A DNA stretch of 64,000 nucleotides from Cruoricaptor ignavus (GTDB lineage: Bacteria > Bacteroidota > Bacteroidia > Flavobacteriales > Weeksellaceae), in the NCBI RefSeq assembly GCF_900141665.1, contig NZ_FQYI01000003.1, forward strand, positions 141,875 through 205,874, given 5' to 3'. The notes beneath the pieces are model-generated. The model saw nothing but the letters and a program-made list of their open reading frames with translations, ran no database searches and had not been told where the DNA came from. Of this stretch, positions 43,104 through 53,630 are shown one piece after another. The position numbers were made by a program, and so were the translations under genes. How positions within the stretch are numbered: the stretch's first letter is position 1; every line of letters begins with the position of its first letter.

Positions 43104-43705
43104 AAGAATTCAAACTCAATAGCCAATTCCGAAAGTTTTTGTGTAAATTCTTCCCTATATCTGGCTTTTATTTTCGCATAAATTTCACCCTGTTCTTCAG
43201 CGGTGAAATTTTTTATTTCAGCAGAAAATTTATTCAGCAGCGTGAAAACCACATGCTGCTTTTCCAATGGGAATTTAGTTAATAGTTTGATTTCCAGCTC
43301 CTTGGTGATGATCTCCGTTTCGTCCAAAGTCATCTTCGCAGATTCTTTATACGCCTTTATTAGCCCAGATACGCCCAGCTTGGTACCGCCATAGTAGCGC
43401 ACCACGACCAGTAGAAGATCGGTAATTCCGTGAGACAAAATCTGGTTGTAGATTGGCAGGCCGGCACTTCCTGAAGGCTCCCCGTCGTCATTAGTCCTAT
43501 AGATTTCTCCCGCAATGCCCAGCCGGTAGGCATAGCAATGGTGCGTGGCTTTCGGATGAAGGGCGCGGACCTCATCAAGAGCATTCTTCACCTCAGTTTC
43601 ATCAGATACCGGTGTTGCGAAGCCTATGAATTTGCTACCCTTTTCTTTGAAAGTAATATCCTTTACAGGGCTCGCTATCGTCTGAAATTCAAAAATTTCG
43701 TTCAT
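43100..43705 (-). CDS. IMPACT/YigZ-family protein
   Basis: This 201-residue protein has the UPF0029 signature YAYRLGIAGEIYRTNDDGEP SGSAG as two visible pieces, and DLLLVVVRYYGGTKLGVSGL. The YigZ branch binds nucleic acids or acts in proline-metabolism side pathways; eukaryotic IMPACT inhibits Gcn2. Role here is unknown. Its ATG overlaps the ribD stop by 4 bp. Confidence 0.92.
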   Translation of the reverse strand: MNEIFEFQTIASPVKDITFKEKGSKFIGFATPVSDETEVKNALDEVRALHPKATHHCYAYRLGIAGEIYRTNDDGEPSGSAGLPIYNQILSHGITDLLLVVVRYYGGTKLGVSGLIKAYKESAKMTLDETEIITKELEIKLLTKFPLEKQHVVFTLLNKFSAEIKNFTAEEQGEIYAKIKARYREEFTQKLSELAIEFEFF

Positions 43706-44721
43706 TTATTCCGGTAGAATTCTACAGTATTATTTCCGAAGATTTCAGTCTTTAGCGGGCTAAAAGGAAAATCCGGAGCGGGTGTACCTGAGTGCAGGTG
43801 CAAATCCGGCCGTTTAATATTAACGGCTTCATCCCATAAGTTTCGTCTAATGAAATTTCCCAGGATATGCCCCCCACCTTCTACCATAACAGACTGAATT
43901 TCATTGTTATACAGTTCTTCAATAATCTCGTCCAAATTCAAGCTTTCAGTTTTAATAAACCTAACGCTGCCGCGCTCATCGTTTTTAACGGAGTTGAACA
44001 CCAAAGTCGGCGCCTCATCATTGAAAACTTTGAAATTTTCCGCGACAGCAAGTTTGGAATCCAGTAAAATTCTCACGGGATTTCTGCCAGCAACTTCGCG
44101 CACCGTTAGGCTGGGGTTGTCATTTATAGCAGTATTTTTCCCAACGAGGATGGCCTGTTCCTCGGCGCGCATCCTATGCACCATCTGCCTCGTAAAGGCA
44201 TTCCCAATCTGGTACGGCTGGTGGTTTTGGTCAATAAATCCGTCACTGCTTTGTGCCCACTTCAGCACTATGTACGGTCGCTTTTTTTGATGATAAGTAA
44301 AGAACCGCCGGTTGAGTTCGCGGCATTCTTCTTCCAGGATCCCCTGTGTCACGCTGATGCCGGCTGCCCGCAGAATTTCGATGCCCTTTCCTGCCACCTT
44401 TTCATTTGGATCTGTACAGCCGATGATGACCCGTTTGAATTTTATTTCGGCAAGTCTCAGCGCGCAGGGTGGGGTGCGGCCAAAATGCGCGCAGGGCTCC
44501 AGCGAAACGAAAATTTCCGACTCCTCCAGCACGCTTTTGTCTTCCACGGAATTTATCGCGTTGATTTCCGCGTGCGCTTTGCCGGCGCGCTCGTGGTAGC
44601 CCTCTCCGATGATCTTCCCTTTGTAGACTACTATGCTGCCCACCATAGGGTTCGGGTAGGTGCTGCCCTCTGCTAGCCTGGCAAGCTGTATGCACCTTCG
44701 CATTAAATCTTTGTCTTCCAC
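43702..44721 (-). CDS. ribD: Riboflavin biosynthesis deaminase/reductase RibD
   Basis: RibD deaminates and then reduces the pyrimidine intermediate in riboflavin synthesis. The 339-residue protein has the zinc deaminase motifs HAEINAI and EPCAHFGRTPPC in its N-terminal half and the reductase half with KWAQSSDGFID and MVEGGGHILGNFI. The start is GTG 44721 (MEDKDLMRRCIQLAR); ATG 44703 would cut the first helix. It is coupled to the IMPACT gene. Confidence 0.95.
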   Translation of the reverse strand: MEDKDLMRRCIQLARLAEGSTYPNPMVGSIVVYKGKIIGEGYHERAGKAHAEINAINSVEDKSVLEESEIFVSLEPCAHFGRTPPCALRLAEIKFKRVIIGCTDPNEKVAGKGIEILRAAGISVTQGILEEECRELNRRFFTYHQKKRPYIVLKWAQSSDGFIDQNHQPYQIGNAFTRQMVHRMRAEEQAILVGKNTAINDNPSLTVREVAGRNPVRILLDSKLAVAENFKVFNDEAPTLVFNSVKNDERGSVRFIKTESLNLDEIIEELYNNEIQSVMVEGGGHILGNFIRRNLWDEAVNIKRPDLHLHSGTPAPDFPFSPLKTEIFGNNTVEFYRNK

Positions 44722-44732
44722 AATTGATTTGC

Positions 44733-44766
44733 TAAAAAAAATGTCAGAGGGTTGCGCCGCTCTGAC
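44733..44766 (-). terminator. Terminator of the DUF349 gene
   Basis: On the minus strand GTCAGAG pairs with CTCTGAC (44760-44766 and 44743-44749) and is followed by a run of T (A on the plus strand, 44733-44740). It lies just upstream of ribD. Confidence 0.8.
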
Positions 44767-44793
44767 CAGAATTTAGATTATTTTTTTTGCGAA

Positions 44794-46443
44794 TTAATTC
44801 TCTGTCTGCGCAGATCTCAGCTCATTTTTAAGGATGTTCAGCTGCTCGCGCTTCTCATCGATGCTGCGGTAAGTATCGGCAAGCAGAGGATTTTCTCTAG
44901 AAGGATTGCTAAAGAAATTGAGGTTGCGCTCCAGGTTGGAAATTTCATTTTCCAGCTCGGAAATTTGGTTTCTCAGTTTCCGCATACCATCGTCCATTCC
45001 TGTATCCCTGCGGCTGTCGTTTCTTCTTCCGGTAAATTTTCTCTCGCCATCTGCAGAAGGAAGTTTCTCCCGGATGATGCGGTTAAACTCTTGGTTGATG
45101 CTCATCCTGTCCCGCGGAACTTTGCCTATGGCATCCCATTCTGTACGGATCTCGCGGGCTCTGCCTTGTTCCTCCTCGCCGAGGGATTTCAGCTCCTCCA
45201 GGAGGGCTTCTTTCCGCTTAAGATTTTCTTTCCAGTTGTCGCCGGAGGCTGTTTGGCTGCTGCCCTTTTTCCTGAAATTATCGAAGAAAGTGTTGCTAGC
45301 CTCGCGGAACTCCTCCCAGATTTTCTCCGCTTGCGCGCGCGGTACGAAGCCGGTATTTTTCCATTCTTCCTGGAGTTTTTTAAACAGCGGCACGGCAGTA
45401 TCCCAGTCCTCAGAGTTCATATTGTCCTGAGCGGCCTTCAGCAGCTCCCTTTTTTTCTCCAGATTTGCCTGCTGATCGCCTTTCAGATTTTTGTAAAATT
45501 CGTTCTTTGCCGAATTGAAATCCCTTAGGCTGTCCTTAAAATCCGTCCAGTTCTGGTTGGAGAGCTTCCTTGGCACGCTGCCCACCTGCAGGAATTCTTC
45601 GCGCAGCTGCTCCACTTTTTTTATGGACTGCTGCCAGAATTTGTGGTTCTTTTCTTCCGTGCTAGCGAGTATCTCCTTTATTTGCTGGATCAGCGCATTT
45701 TTCCTTTCAAGGTTAGCATTCTGTACCGCCTCGATTTCCTCACTCAGCTCGGATTTTCTTGCGTGGATCTGGTTAGAAATTTCCTTAAATTCCTGCCAGG
45801 TCTCTTCGCGGAACTCCTCCGCCACTGGGCCGGCCTCCTCTTTCCAGACTTTATGGAGATACTGCAGCTCGTTCAGCGCCTTCTGTACGGAAGATTCTTC
45901 CAGAAGTTCCTTCGCTCTCTCGATGATGCTACGCCTGCGCTCAAGATTCTGCGCATATTCCTGATCGCGGTACTCCTTGTTCAGGTCCAGCATTTTGTAG
46001 AACTGCCCGAGGTGATAGAAATAATTGTTGCTGATGTTTTTAAAATCCGCCTTTGCCACATGCCCAGCGGTTTCCCAATGGTTCCTGATTTCCCGGATTT
46101 CCTTGAAGAGATTGGTGCCGGGCTGGGTGTTCATATAGAGGTTTTTCAGGCGCTCCACGATGCCCTCGCGCTCGGCAATGTTTTTGGCATTCTGTTCAGG
46201 ATCCAGTTCGGCTGTGTCCGTCTTAGCGCTGCTTGCATCATCAGCGGTTTCATTAGCGCTGCTACCAGGTGCTTCAGCAATATCAGCAGCCAGATTCGTT
46301 TCAAGATTCTGATTTTCTGAGGAGTTTTCTTCATTGGTGCTCTCCTCACTGCTGAATTGTTCTAGTATTTCCTGCTGGTTTTGGTTGTTTCCGGCAGAAG
46401 TCGGGTTCAGTGCCTCGTTTTCGGATGTATCTTCCGGGCTCAT
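44794..46443 (-). CDS. DUF349 repeat protein
   Basis: This 549-residue acidic protein begins with a disordered, Glu/Asn/Ser-rich segment (to about residue 95) and then holds several DUF349 helical repeats, each with a W-x-x-x-G-x-V/A-P/A-R/K element (HWETAGHVAK, VWKEEAGPVAE, LREEFLQVGSVPRK, EWKNTGFVPRAQAEKIWEEF, EWDAIGKVPRDRM). The C-terminus is a coiled coil (LRNQISELENEISNLERNLN). DUF349 proteins are common in Bacteroidetes and Actinobacteria without assigned function. ATG 46443 is preferred over an upstream start. Confidence 0.88.
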   Translation of the reverse strand: MSPEDTSENEALNPTSAGNNQNQQEILEQFSSEESTNEENSSENQNLETNLAADIAEAPGSSANETADDASSAKTDTAELDPEQNAKNIAEREGIVERLKNLYMNTQPGTNLFKEIREIRNHWETAGHVAKADFKNISNNYFYHLGQFYKMLDLNKEYRDQEYAQNLERRRSIIERAKELLEESSVQKALNELQYLHKVWKEEAGPVAEEFREETWQEFKEISNQIHARKSELSEEIEAVQNANLERKNALIQQIKEILASTEEKNHKFWQQSIKKVEQLREEFLQVGSVPRKLSNQNWTDFKDSLRDFNSAKNEFYKNLKGDQQANLEKKRELLKAAQDNMNSEDWDTAVPLFKKLQEEWKNTGFVPRAQAEKIWEEFREASNTFFDNFRKKGSSQTASGDNWKENLKRKEALLEELKSLGEEEQGRAREIRTEWDAIGKVPRDRMSINQEFNRIIREKLPSADGERKFTGRRNDSRRDTGMDDGMRKLRNQISELENEISNLERNLNFFSNPSRENPLLADTYRSIDEKREQLNILKNELRSAQTEN

Positions 46444-46514
46444 GCTTATTAGTTTTAATATCAAAATAATCCGCTTGGCGGGATATAAAATCGGCTAAAA
46501 TTAAAAAGATTTTC

Positions 46515-47240
46515 CTATCTGTACCAAATTTCCCAAGATTTTTCCGCCTGCATTTCCAGCATCAGCTGTCCGTTCACGGTTTCTGCGCCGTTTTTCCGGC
46601 ATTCTTTCAAGAATTTGGTTTCGCTGGGGTTGTAGATTAAATCTATCGCTAAGTGTTTGTCGCTCAACGCATTAAATGGAAATTTTACCGAGTTTTCAAT
46701 GTCCGGAAAAGTTCCAACCGGTGTGCTTTGTACGATGATTTTGCTTTCGCGGACAAGCTCTTCCGTTAAATTTTCAAAATTTATTTTTCCCTTTTTACAA
46801 ACGGTTTCATATGGTATGCCGTGTTTTTCCAGCACGAATTTCACGGCTTTTGCTGCGCCGCCATTTCCTAAAATCAATGCTTTGTCGTGATGCGGTTTTT
46901 TGTATTTCAGCAAGGTTTGTTCAAAACCAAAAGTATCCGTGTTAAAACCTGTGGCTTCTCCGCCGGAAATCTTCACCGTGTTTACTGCACCTATTTTTTC
47001 CGCTTCTTCGGAAAGCACAGTTAAGTAAGGTATAATTTCCTGCTTGTACGGAATCGTCACATTAAAACCTACCAGATTTTCCTGCGAGAAAAGGCTTTCG
47101 ATGTCGTCTAAGTTTTCAAAATCAAAAAAATCATAGGAATGGTTTTTCAGCCCAAGTTCCCGGAATTTTTCCTCAAAATATTTTTTCGAGAAAGAGTAAG
47201 AAATATTCTTTCCCAGCAAGCCAAACCGCTTTTTTTCCAT
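46515..47240 (-). CDS. aroE: Shikimate dehydrogenase
   Basis: AroE reduces 3-dehydroshikimate to shikimate with NADPH in aromatic amino-acid synthesis. The 241-residue protein shows the shikimate-binding SYSFSKKYFEEKF, GFNVTIPYKQEIIPYL with the catalytic Lys, GAVNTVKI, GFNTDTFGFEQTL and the nucleotide-binding LILGNGGAAKAV. It is shorter than E. coli AroE (272) but complete. Confidence 0.94.
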   Translation of the reverse strand: MEKKRFGLLGKNISYSFSKKYFEEKFRELGLKNHSYDFFDFENLDDIESLFSQENLVGFNVTIPYKQEIIPYLTVLSEEAEKIGAVNTVKISGGEATGFNTDTFGFEQTLLKYKKPHHDKALILGNGGAAKAVKFVLEKHGIPYETVCKKGKINFENLTEELVRESKIIVQSTPVGTFPDIENSVKFPFNALSDKHLAIDLIYNPSETKFLKECRKNGAETVNGQLMLEMQAEKSWEIWYR

Positions 47241-47249
47241 CGGCTAAAA

Positions 47250-47277
47250 CTAAAAAACCGAAGTTTTCCCTTCGGTT
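47250..47277 (-). terminator. Terminator of the endonuclease I gene
   Basis: AACCGAAG (47256-47263 on plus) pairs with CTTCGGTT (47270-47277); read on the minus strand it is followed by TTTTTTA. It lies between the endonuclease stop and aroE. Confidence 0.85.
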
Positions 47278-47299
47278 ATTTTCCTCACATCTTAGATTT

Positions 47300-48355
47300 T
47301 TACTGCACCACAAGTTTCGTTGTCGCCTTGCCGGCCTTCACGATGTAGGTGCCTTTCGGAAGGTTCAGGTTGATGCTGCCTTCGCTCTTCGTAGTCGTGA
47401 AATAGCGCACCATACGGCCTTCCGCATTGATGATTTTAATCTCGGTTTTCGGTTCAGCGCCGGAGTAATTCATAAAGCCGTCCTTCACAGGATTCGGGAA
47501 AATCCGGAAATTCTTCTGAGTTTCCGTTTCGCTTGCCGACAGATATTGTCCCCAAACTTTTTCCACGAAATCTGGGCGGTCGATGTACGGGTTCCTGTTG
47601 CCCTGGTAGGCATAGGCAGCGTTGTTCCGAGAGATTTCTTCTGGCGAAACTGGGTCTTGCTGCGCCCATTTCAGGAGCTGCCTCAGTTCCCATTCCTGCA
47701 GGCCTGGATAAGCGCTGCCGCCAAGAATGTTTTCCGTTTTGAAGGTCGAAAGCTGAGATTCATACCTCGTCACGAAATACAGGATCATCCGCGCTACATC
47801 GCCTTTGAAAGCGTCAATCGGCTCGAAAACTGTACCGCCATAACCAGGCGATGCAGAGCTGCCCAGCTTGGAGCCATTCTTAGTGGTGATGCTCGCATTT
47901 TTCACCACTCCAAATGGATAATTGTCACGGTAGCCGTTTACTTTTCCGTCCGTCGCACGAATGTGATGCACATCGCTCTTCATCGGGAATTTCTCGCTAA
48001 ACAAGCTCTGCGGCACGATGTGCTCACGGTTGTAGCAATCGCCCTCAACTTTGTAATTTCCGCACTGGTCGGTTACCATTATAAAATTGTACGGATCTGC
48101 ACCGGTAGGATTTTCGGAATAAATATCCAGCACGGTACCGTCGTTTTCGTAGAATTTATCAACATCCGTGGTTTTAAACGCCGTCCAAAGCCCGTTGTAG
48201 CCTCTATCCCTGTGGCCGTTAGAAATAATTTTGCTGAGTTCGGTTTTCAGCGCCGCGCCGCTCAGGTTTTCGGCGCTGCTGTAATAATTGGCAGGAGCCT
48301 GTGCCAGGGAGAGACCGAAGCACAGTGCTAATAAAAGCTGGATGATTTTTTTCAT
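47300..48355 (-). CDS. Secreted endonuclease I with T9SS sorting domain
   Basis: This 351-residue protein has a signal peptide (MKKIIQLLLALCFGLSLAQA), an endonuclease I domain with NREHIVPQSLF (catalytic His), SDVHHIRATDGKVNGYRDN and LKWAQQDPVSPEEISRN, and a C-terminal T9SS type A domain (FRIFPNPVKDGFMNYSG, EIKIINAEGRMVRYFTT, LPKGTYIVKAGKATTKLVVQ). It would be exported to degrade extracellular DNA, giving nucleotides or loosening biofilm. Metal-dependent activity is by family. Confidence 0.92.
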   Translation of the reverse strand: MKKIIQLLLALCFGLSLAQAPANYYSSAENLSGAALKTELSKIISNGHRDRGYNGLWTAFKTTDVDKFYENDGTVLDIYSENPTGADPYNFIMVTDQCGNYKVEGDCYNREHIVPQSLFSEKFPMKSDVHHIRATDGKVNGYRDNYPFGVVKNASITTKNGSKLGSSASPGYGGTVFEPIDAFKGDVARMILYFVTRYESQLSTFKTENILGGSAYPGLQEWELRQLLKWAQQDPVSPEEISRNNAAYAYQGNRNPYIDRPDFVEKVWGQYLSASETETQKNFRIFPNPVKDGFMNYSGAEPKTEIKIINAEGRMVRYFTTTKSEGSINLNLPKGTYIVKAGKATTKLVVQ

Positions 48356-48418
48356 ATTAAAATTTCGGCTAAAATATAAAATTATGATTAACTATTATAT
48401 TACAAAAATATTAAATCC

Positions 48419-49621
48419 TTAGTAAACAGTATTCCGCACTTTCGGTTTTGAAAATATGTGGGAAACTAGCAAGCCAAAAAAGGCTGATACCGCTGCAACC
48501 GTAAAGTAATTTACAGGCCGAATTCTCACCGGAAACGGCAATTCTGCGGTGGCCTTGAAAAAGCCCGTCTCTATCTGCAGCCAGCAGATCAGCGTACCGA
48601 GCACCAGGCCAGCCGCCAGGCCCGCAAATACTATCAGCAGCCCTGTGTAGAAATAGATTTGCCTTAAATCTTTTGCGGAAAATCCTATTGCAGAGAGGGC
48701 GCGTGCCTGCTCACTTTTATCGAGCTGGAGGATGATGATAGCCCCGGCCAGGTTGAATGTGGTGATGAATATCACAAGGGAAAAGATAAGATAGATAATC
48801 ATTTTCTCTGTGTTTATCATTTTCCAGAATGCGGAATTTTCCTCCTCCTTTGTTTTGATGATGAAGTTTTTTCCGAGTTTTGCAGCAAGATTTTGCTTCA
48901 CGGCATCCGCCTTCTTTGGGTCTTTTAATTTGATGACAATTTGGTAAGCGGCTTCCGGTGGGAGGTCCAGAAGTTCCTGCGCGAGATCTATGGGGGCTAT
49001 AAGGTAGCTGTTCAGCTGGTCTTTTCCTGCAAAAACTCCTGAGGCGTAAATTTCTTTTTTATTGAAAATATCTTCCTCCCTGGTGATAATCCCCACGCCC
49101 GGCTTTGCCATATAAATATAGGCGTAGTCTTCCGTCTCGCCCACGGGCAGGCGCAGGCGGTTGTCCAGGCTGTTTTCAATAAGAACCTCATTGGTGTAAG
49201 TAAAATCCGGATACTTTCCAAAGAAGACCTCCCTGTTTATCGGGTTCACCGTGGTATATGCAGAATCTACCGCGCGCAGGTAGGCAATTTCGGAAACCTC
49301 CCCGTATGATACCACTACTTTTTCCTCGATGATTTTGGAGTAGGCGGCGATTTCCCGGTGGCTCCGGATTAAGTTTTCTGTGGTGTTAATGTTTTTCAGC
49401 CTCTTGCCGCTTGCGGATGAAATTGTAAGATCAGCGTGTAGGTTGGCAATAAGATCCCGGTTCATATCCTCCAATCCCGAAAATACGGAGAGAATGATGA
49501 ACATTGCTGCGGCAGCCGTCATCATTGCAAACGCAGCCAGCCAGGTGATGAAAGTAACGGCGGTGCTCCCTTTTTTGGAGATGAGGTAGCGGCGCGCTAT
49601 GTGCAGGGAAGTTTTCGCCAC
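48419..49621 (-). CDS. LolC/FtsX-like ABC transporter permease
   Basis: The 400-residue protein has IARRYLISKKGSTAVTFITW and one N-terminal helix, a large periplasmic MacB-like domain (about residues 55-270), then three helices with IGFSAKDLRQIYFYTGLLIV, the plan of LolC/LolE and MacB-like permeases. LolCDE releases lipoproteins from the inner membrane; no ATPase gene is next to it, so the partner is elsewhere. It starts at GTG 49621, 4 bp after rbfA. Confidence 0.85.
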   Translation of the reverse strand: MAKTSLHIARRYLISKKGSTAVTFITWLAAFAMMTAAAAMFIILSVFSGLEDMNRDLIANLHADLTISSASGKRLKNINTTENLIRSHREIAAYSKIIEEKVVVSYGEVSEIAYLRAVDSAYTTVNPINREVFFGKYPDFTYTNEVLIENSLDNRLRLPVGETEDYAYIYMAKPGVGIITREEDIFNKKEIYASGVFAGKDQLNSYLIAPIDLAQELLDLPPEAAYQIVIKLKDPKKADAVKQNLAAKLGKNFIIKTKEEENSAFWKMINTEKMIIYLIFSLVIFITTFNLAGAIIILQLDKSEQARALSAIGFSAKDLRQIYFYTGLLIVFAGLAAGLVLGTLICWLQIETGFFKATAELPFPVRIRPVNYFTVAAVSAFFGLLVSHIFSKPKVRNTVY

Positions 49622-49625
49622 GGGA

Positions 49626-49988
49626 TCAGAGTTTCGGATTGTCGCCTTCCCCCTTCAGCTCGCGCTCCAGGCGCTCCACATCGTCCAGCGAAGTATCCAG
49701 ATAAAATTGCAGGTTGGGGATCGTGCGCACCTGCCTAGCCATCTTCTGCCCCAGGAAGTTCCTGTACTGGGGCTTATTCAGGTCTATTTCTTTCATGATC
49801 GGCTCCCGAAATTCCGGCGGGAATACGCTGAGGTAGATTTTCGCAATGCCAAGGTCGGCAGTTACTCGCACATCCGATACGGTAATCAGCAAATTATGAG
49901 GGCTATCGGCGGACTGCTTTCTGAAGAGTTCCGAGAAATCTTCCTGGATGATCTGTGCGATCTTTCTCTGGCGGTTATTTTCATTCAT
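49626..49988 (-). CDS. rbfA: Ribosome-binding factor A
   Basis: RbfA helps mature the 3' end of 16S rRNA in the 30S subunit. The 120-residue KH-fold protein shows RQRKIAQIIQEDFSELF, VRVTADLGIAKIYLSVFP and the final FYLDTSLDDVERLERELK. It is joined to the LolC-like gene with a 4-bp gap. Confidence 0.94.
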   Translation of the reverse strand: MNENNRQRKIAQIIQEDFSELFRKQSADSPHNLLITVSDVRVTADLGIAKIYLSVFPPEFREPIMKEIDLNKPQYRNFLGQKMARQVRTIPNLQFYLDTSLDDVERLERELKGEGDNPKL

Positions 49989-50061
49989 TCTACAAAAATA
50001 CTTTTTTTGGATGAAAATACTTTTTTGCGAAAATAAATAGGTTTGAAAATAAAAAAATTCT

Positions 50062-50069
50062 TATTTTTG
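50062..50069 (+). promoter_or_regulatory. -7 box TATTTTTG with -33 TTTG for the tRNA
   Basis: TATTTTTG is preceded by TTTG at 50042-50045, 16 nt away, and lies 42 nt before the tRNA. This is one of few promoters in the window with a -33 candidate. Confidence 0.6.
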
Positions 50070-50111
50070 CAAACTCAAAAGTGAGTGTCGTGGAGACAGA
50101 CATTCACTTAT

Positions 50112-50185
50112 GGCCTTGTAACTCAGTTGGTTAGAGTAGCTGACTCATAATCAGCAAGTCCTTGGTTCGAGCCCAAGCTGGGCCA
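50112..50185 (+). tRNA. tRNA-Met(CAU)
   Basis: A full cloverleaf can be drawn: acceptor GGCCTTG / CTGGGCC with one T-T mismatch, D stem ACTC/GAGT, anticodon stem GCTGA / TCAGC with loop CTCATAA (anticodon CAT), T stem CTTGG / CCAAG with loop TTCGAGC, discriminator A. CAT could be elongator Met or, if lysidine-modified, Ile2; the stem sequences look like elongator Met. No CCA is encoded. Confidence 0.92.
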
Positions 50186-50190
50186 CACTG

Positions 50191-50228
50191 AAATCAGCCA
50201 CTTACAGTAGGTGGCTGATTTATTTTTT
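50191..50228 (+). terminator. Terminator of tRNA-Met
   Basis: A perfect 11-bp stem AAATCAGCCAC / GTGGCTGATTT (50191-50201 and 50211-50221) is followed by ATTTTTT. Confidence 0.92.
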
Positions 50229-50280
50229 GAAGAGTATTAGCCGGACTTTTTGCCAAACCCCTGTCAGCGGCTGATTAAGA

Positions 50281-50307
50281 AAAAAGCCCTCCAATGTGGA
50301 AGGCTTA
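50281..50307 (-). terminator. Terminator of gapA
   Basis: Read on the minus strand AAGCCTTCC pairs with GGAGGGCTT (one G-T pair), loop ACATT, followed by TTTTTC. It lies 22 nt after the gapA stop. Confidence 0.85.
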
Positions 50308-50328
50308 AAAAAGTTCGGCTTTAAAATT

Positions 50329-52355
<2,027 letters not shown>

Positions 52356-52465
52356 AGAGAACAGTTTTTAAACTTCACAAATTTAATTAAAATTTCCTTC
52401 CCAGAAAATGCTTGATAAAAGTTTCCCCCATTAAAAATATCACCGCATATCTCTTCATTTTTTTA

Positions 52466-52473
52466 TAATTTTG
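52466..52473 (+). promoter_or_regulatory. -7 box TAATTTTG upstream of recA
   Basis: TAATTTTG lies 18 nt before the recA ATG in the divergent pfkA-recA gap. No LexA-like palindrome is evident. Confidence 0.55.
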
Positions 52474-52491
52474 TGAATATTTAAGGATAAA

Positions 52492-53496
52492 ATGAGCACA
52501 GCAGAAGACAAGAAAAAAGCGCTATCCTTAGTGCTTGAGAAACTCGATAAAACTTATGGCAAAGGTACGGTGATGACGCTGGGTGACGAATCTGTGGATA
52601 CTTCCATCGAAGTAATTCCCTCCGGTTCGCTCGGCCTTGATATTGCGCTTGGTGTAGGCGGCTATCCGAAAGGCAGGATCATCGAGATCTACGGCCCGGA
52701 ATCCTCCGGTAAAACCACGCTTACGCTGCACGCCATCGCAGAAGCGCAGAAGCAGGGCGGCATAGCGGCATTCATCGATGCGGAGCACGCTTTTGACAGA
52801 AGCTACGCCGCGAAGCTTGGCATCAACCTGGAAGACCTGATTATTTCTCAGCCGGATAATGGTGAGCAGGCCTTAGAAATTGCCGACAACCTGATCCGTT
52901 CCGGCGCAATTGACATCGTGGTAATCGATTCCGTGGCTGCCCTTACGCCGAAGGCTGAGATAGAAGGTGAGATGGGCGATTCCAAGGTTGGGCTTCACGC
53001 AAGGCTGATGTCTCAGGCCTTGAGGAAACTTACCGGCACGATTTCTCGCACGAAATGCACCGTGATTTTCATCAACCAGCTTCGTGAAAAAATCGGCGTG
53101 ATGTTCGGCAATCCGGAAACTACAACAGGCGGTAATGCGCTGAAATTTTACTCCTCCGTACGCATCGACATCCGGAAGGCAAGCCAGCCGATTAAAAACG
53201 GCGACGAAGCCATAGGCAGCCGCGTGAAAGTGAAAATCGTGAAGAATAAGGTGGCGCCGCCTTTCAAGCAGGCAGAGTTCGACATAATGTACGGCGAGGG
53301 CGTTTCCAAATCTGGCGAAATCCTTGACACCGCGGTGGATATGGGCATCATCAAGAAAAGCGGCTCGTGGTTCTCCTATGATGACACGAAGCTTGGGCAA
53401 GGCCGTGATGCCGTGAAAGATGTGCTGCGCGACAACCCTGAGCTTTCCGAAGAAATCGAAGAGAAAATCAAGGAAGAGATAGTTGCGAGAAAGTAA
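52492..53496 (+). CDS. recA: Recombinase RecA
   Basis: RecA forms ATP-dependent filaments on single-stranded DNA for strand exchange and the SOS response. The 334-residue protein has Walker [10 protein letters not shown], Walker [11 protein letters not shown], loop L2 region [18 protein letters not shown] and the [14 protein letters not shown] segment. The C-terminus is acidic and short ([16 protein letters not shown]). All as expected. Confidence 0.99.
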   Translation: MSTAEDKKKALSLVLEKLDKTYGKGTVMTLGDESVDTSIEVIPSGSLGLDIALGVGGYPKGRIIEIYGPESSGKTTLTLHAIAEAQKQGGIAAFIDAEHAFDRSYAAKLGINLEDLIISQPDNGEQALEIADNLIRSGAIDIVVIDSVAALTPKAEIEGEMGDSKVGLHARLMSQALRKLTGTISRTKCTVIFINQLREKIGVMFGNPETTTGGNALKFYSSVRIDIRKASQPIKNGDEAIGSRVKVKIVKNKVAPPFKQAEFDIMYGEGVSKSGEILDTAVDMGIIKKSGSWFSYDDTKLGQGRDAVKDVLRDNPELSEEIEEKIKEEIVARK

Positions 53497-53564
53497 TCTA
53501 TTAAAGTGTAATATTGAAACTTAGCAGGTTTGTCCGCCAAGTTTTTACTACTTCGATATCATAA

Positions 53565-53594
53565 AAATTGCCCAGCAAAATAGCCGGGCAATTT
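53565..53594 (+). terminator. Terminator of recA
   Basis: AAATTGCCC (53565-53573) pairs with GGGCAATTT (53586-53594), then CTTATTT. It may act for both convergent genes. Confidence 0.8.
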
Positions 53595-53630
53595 CTTATT
53601 TCCTCAATCTCCTAATTTCTAAATTTGAGC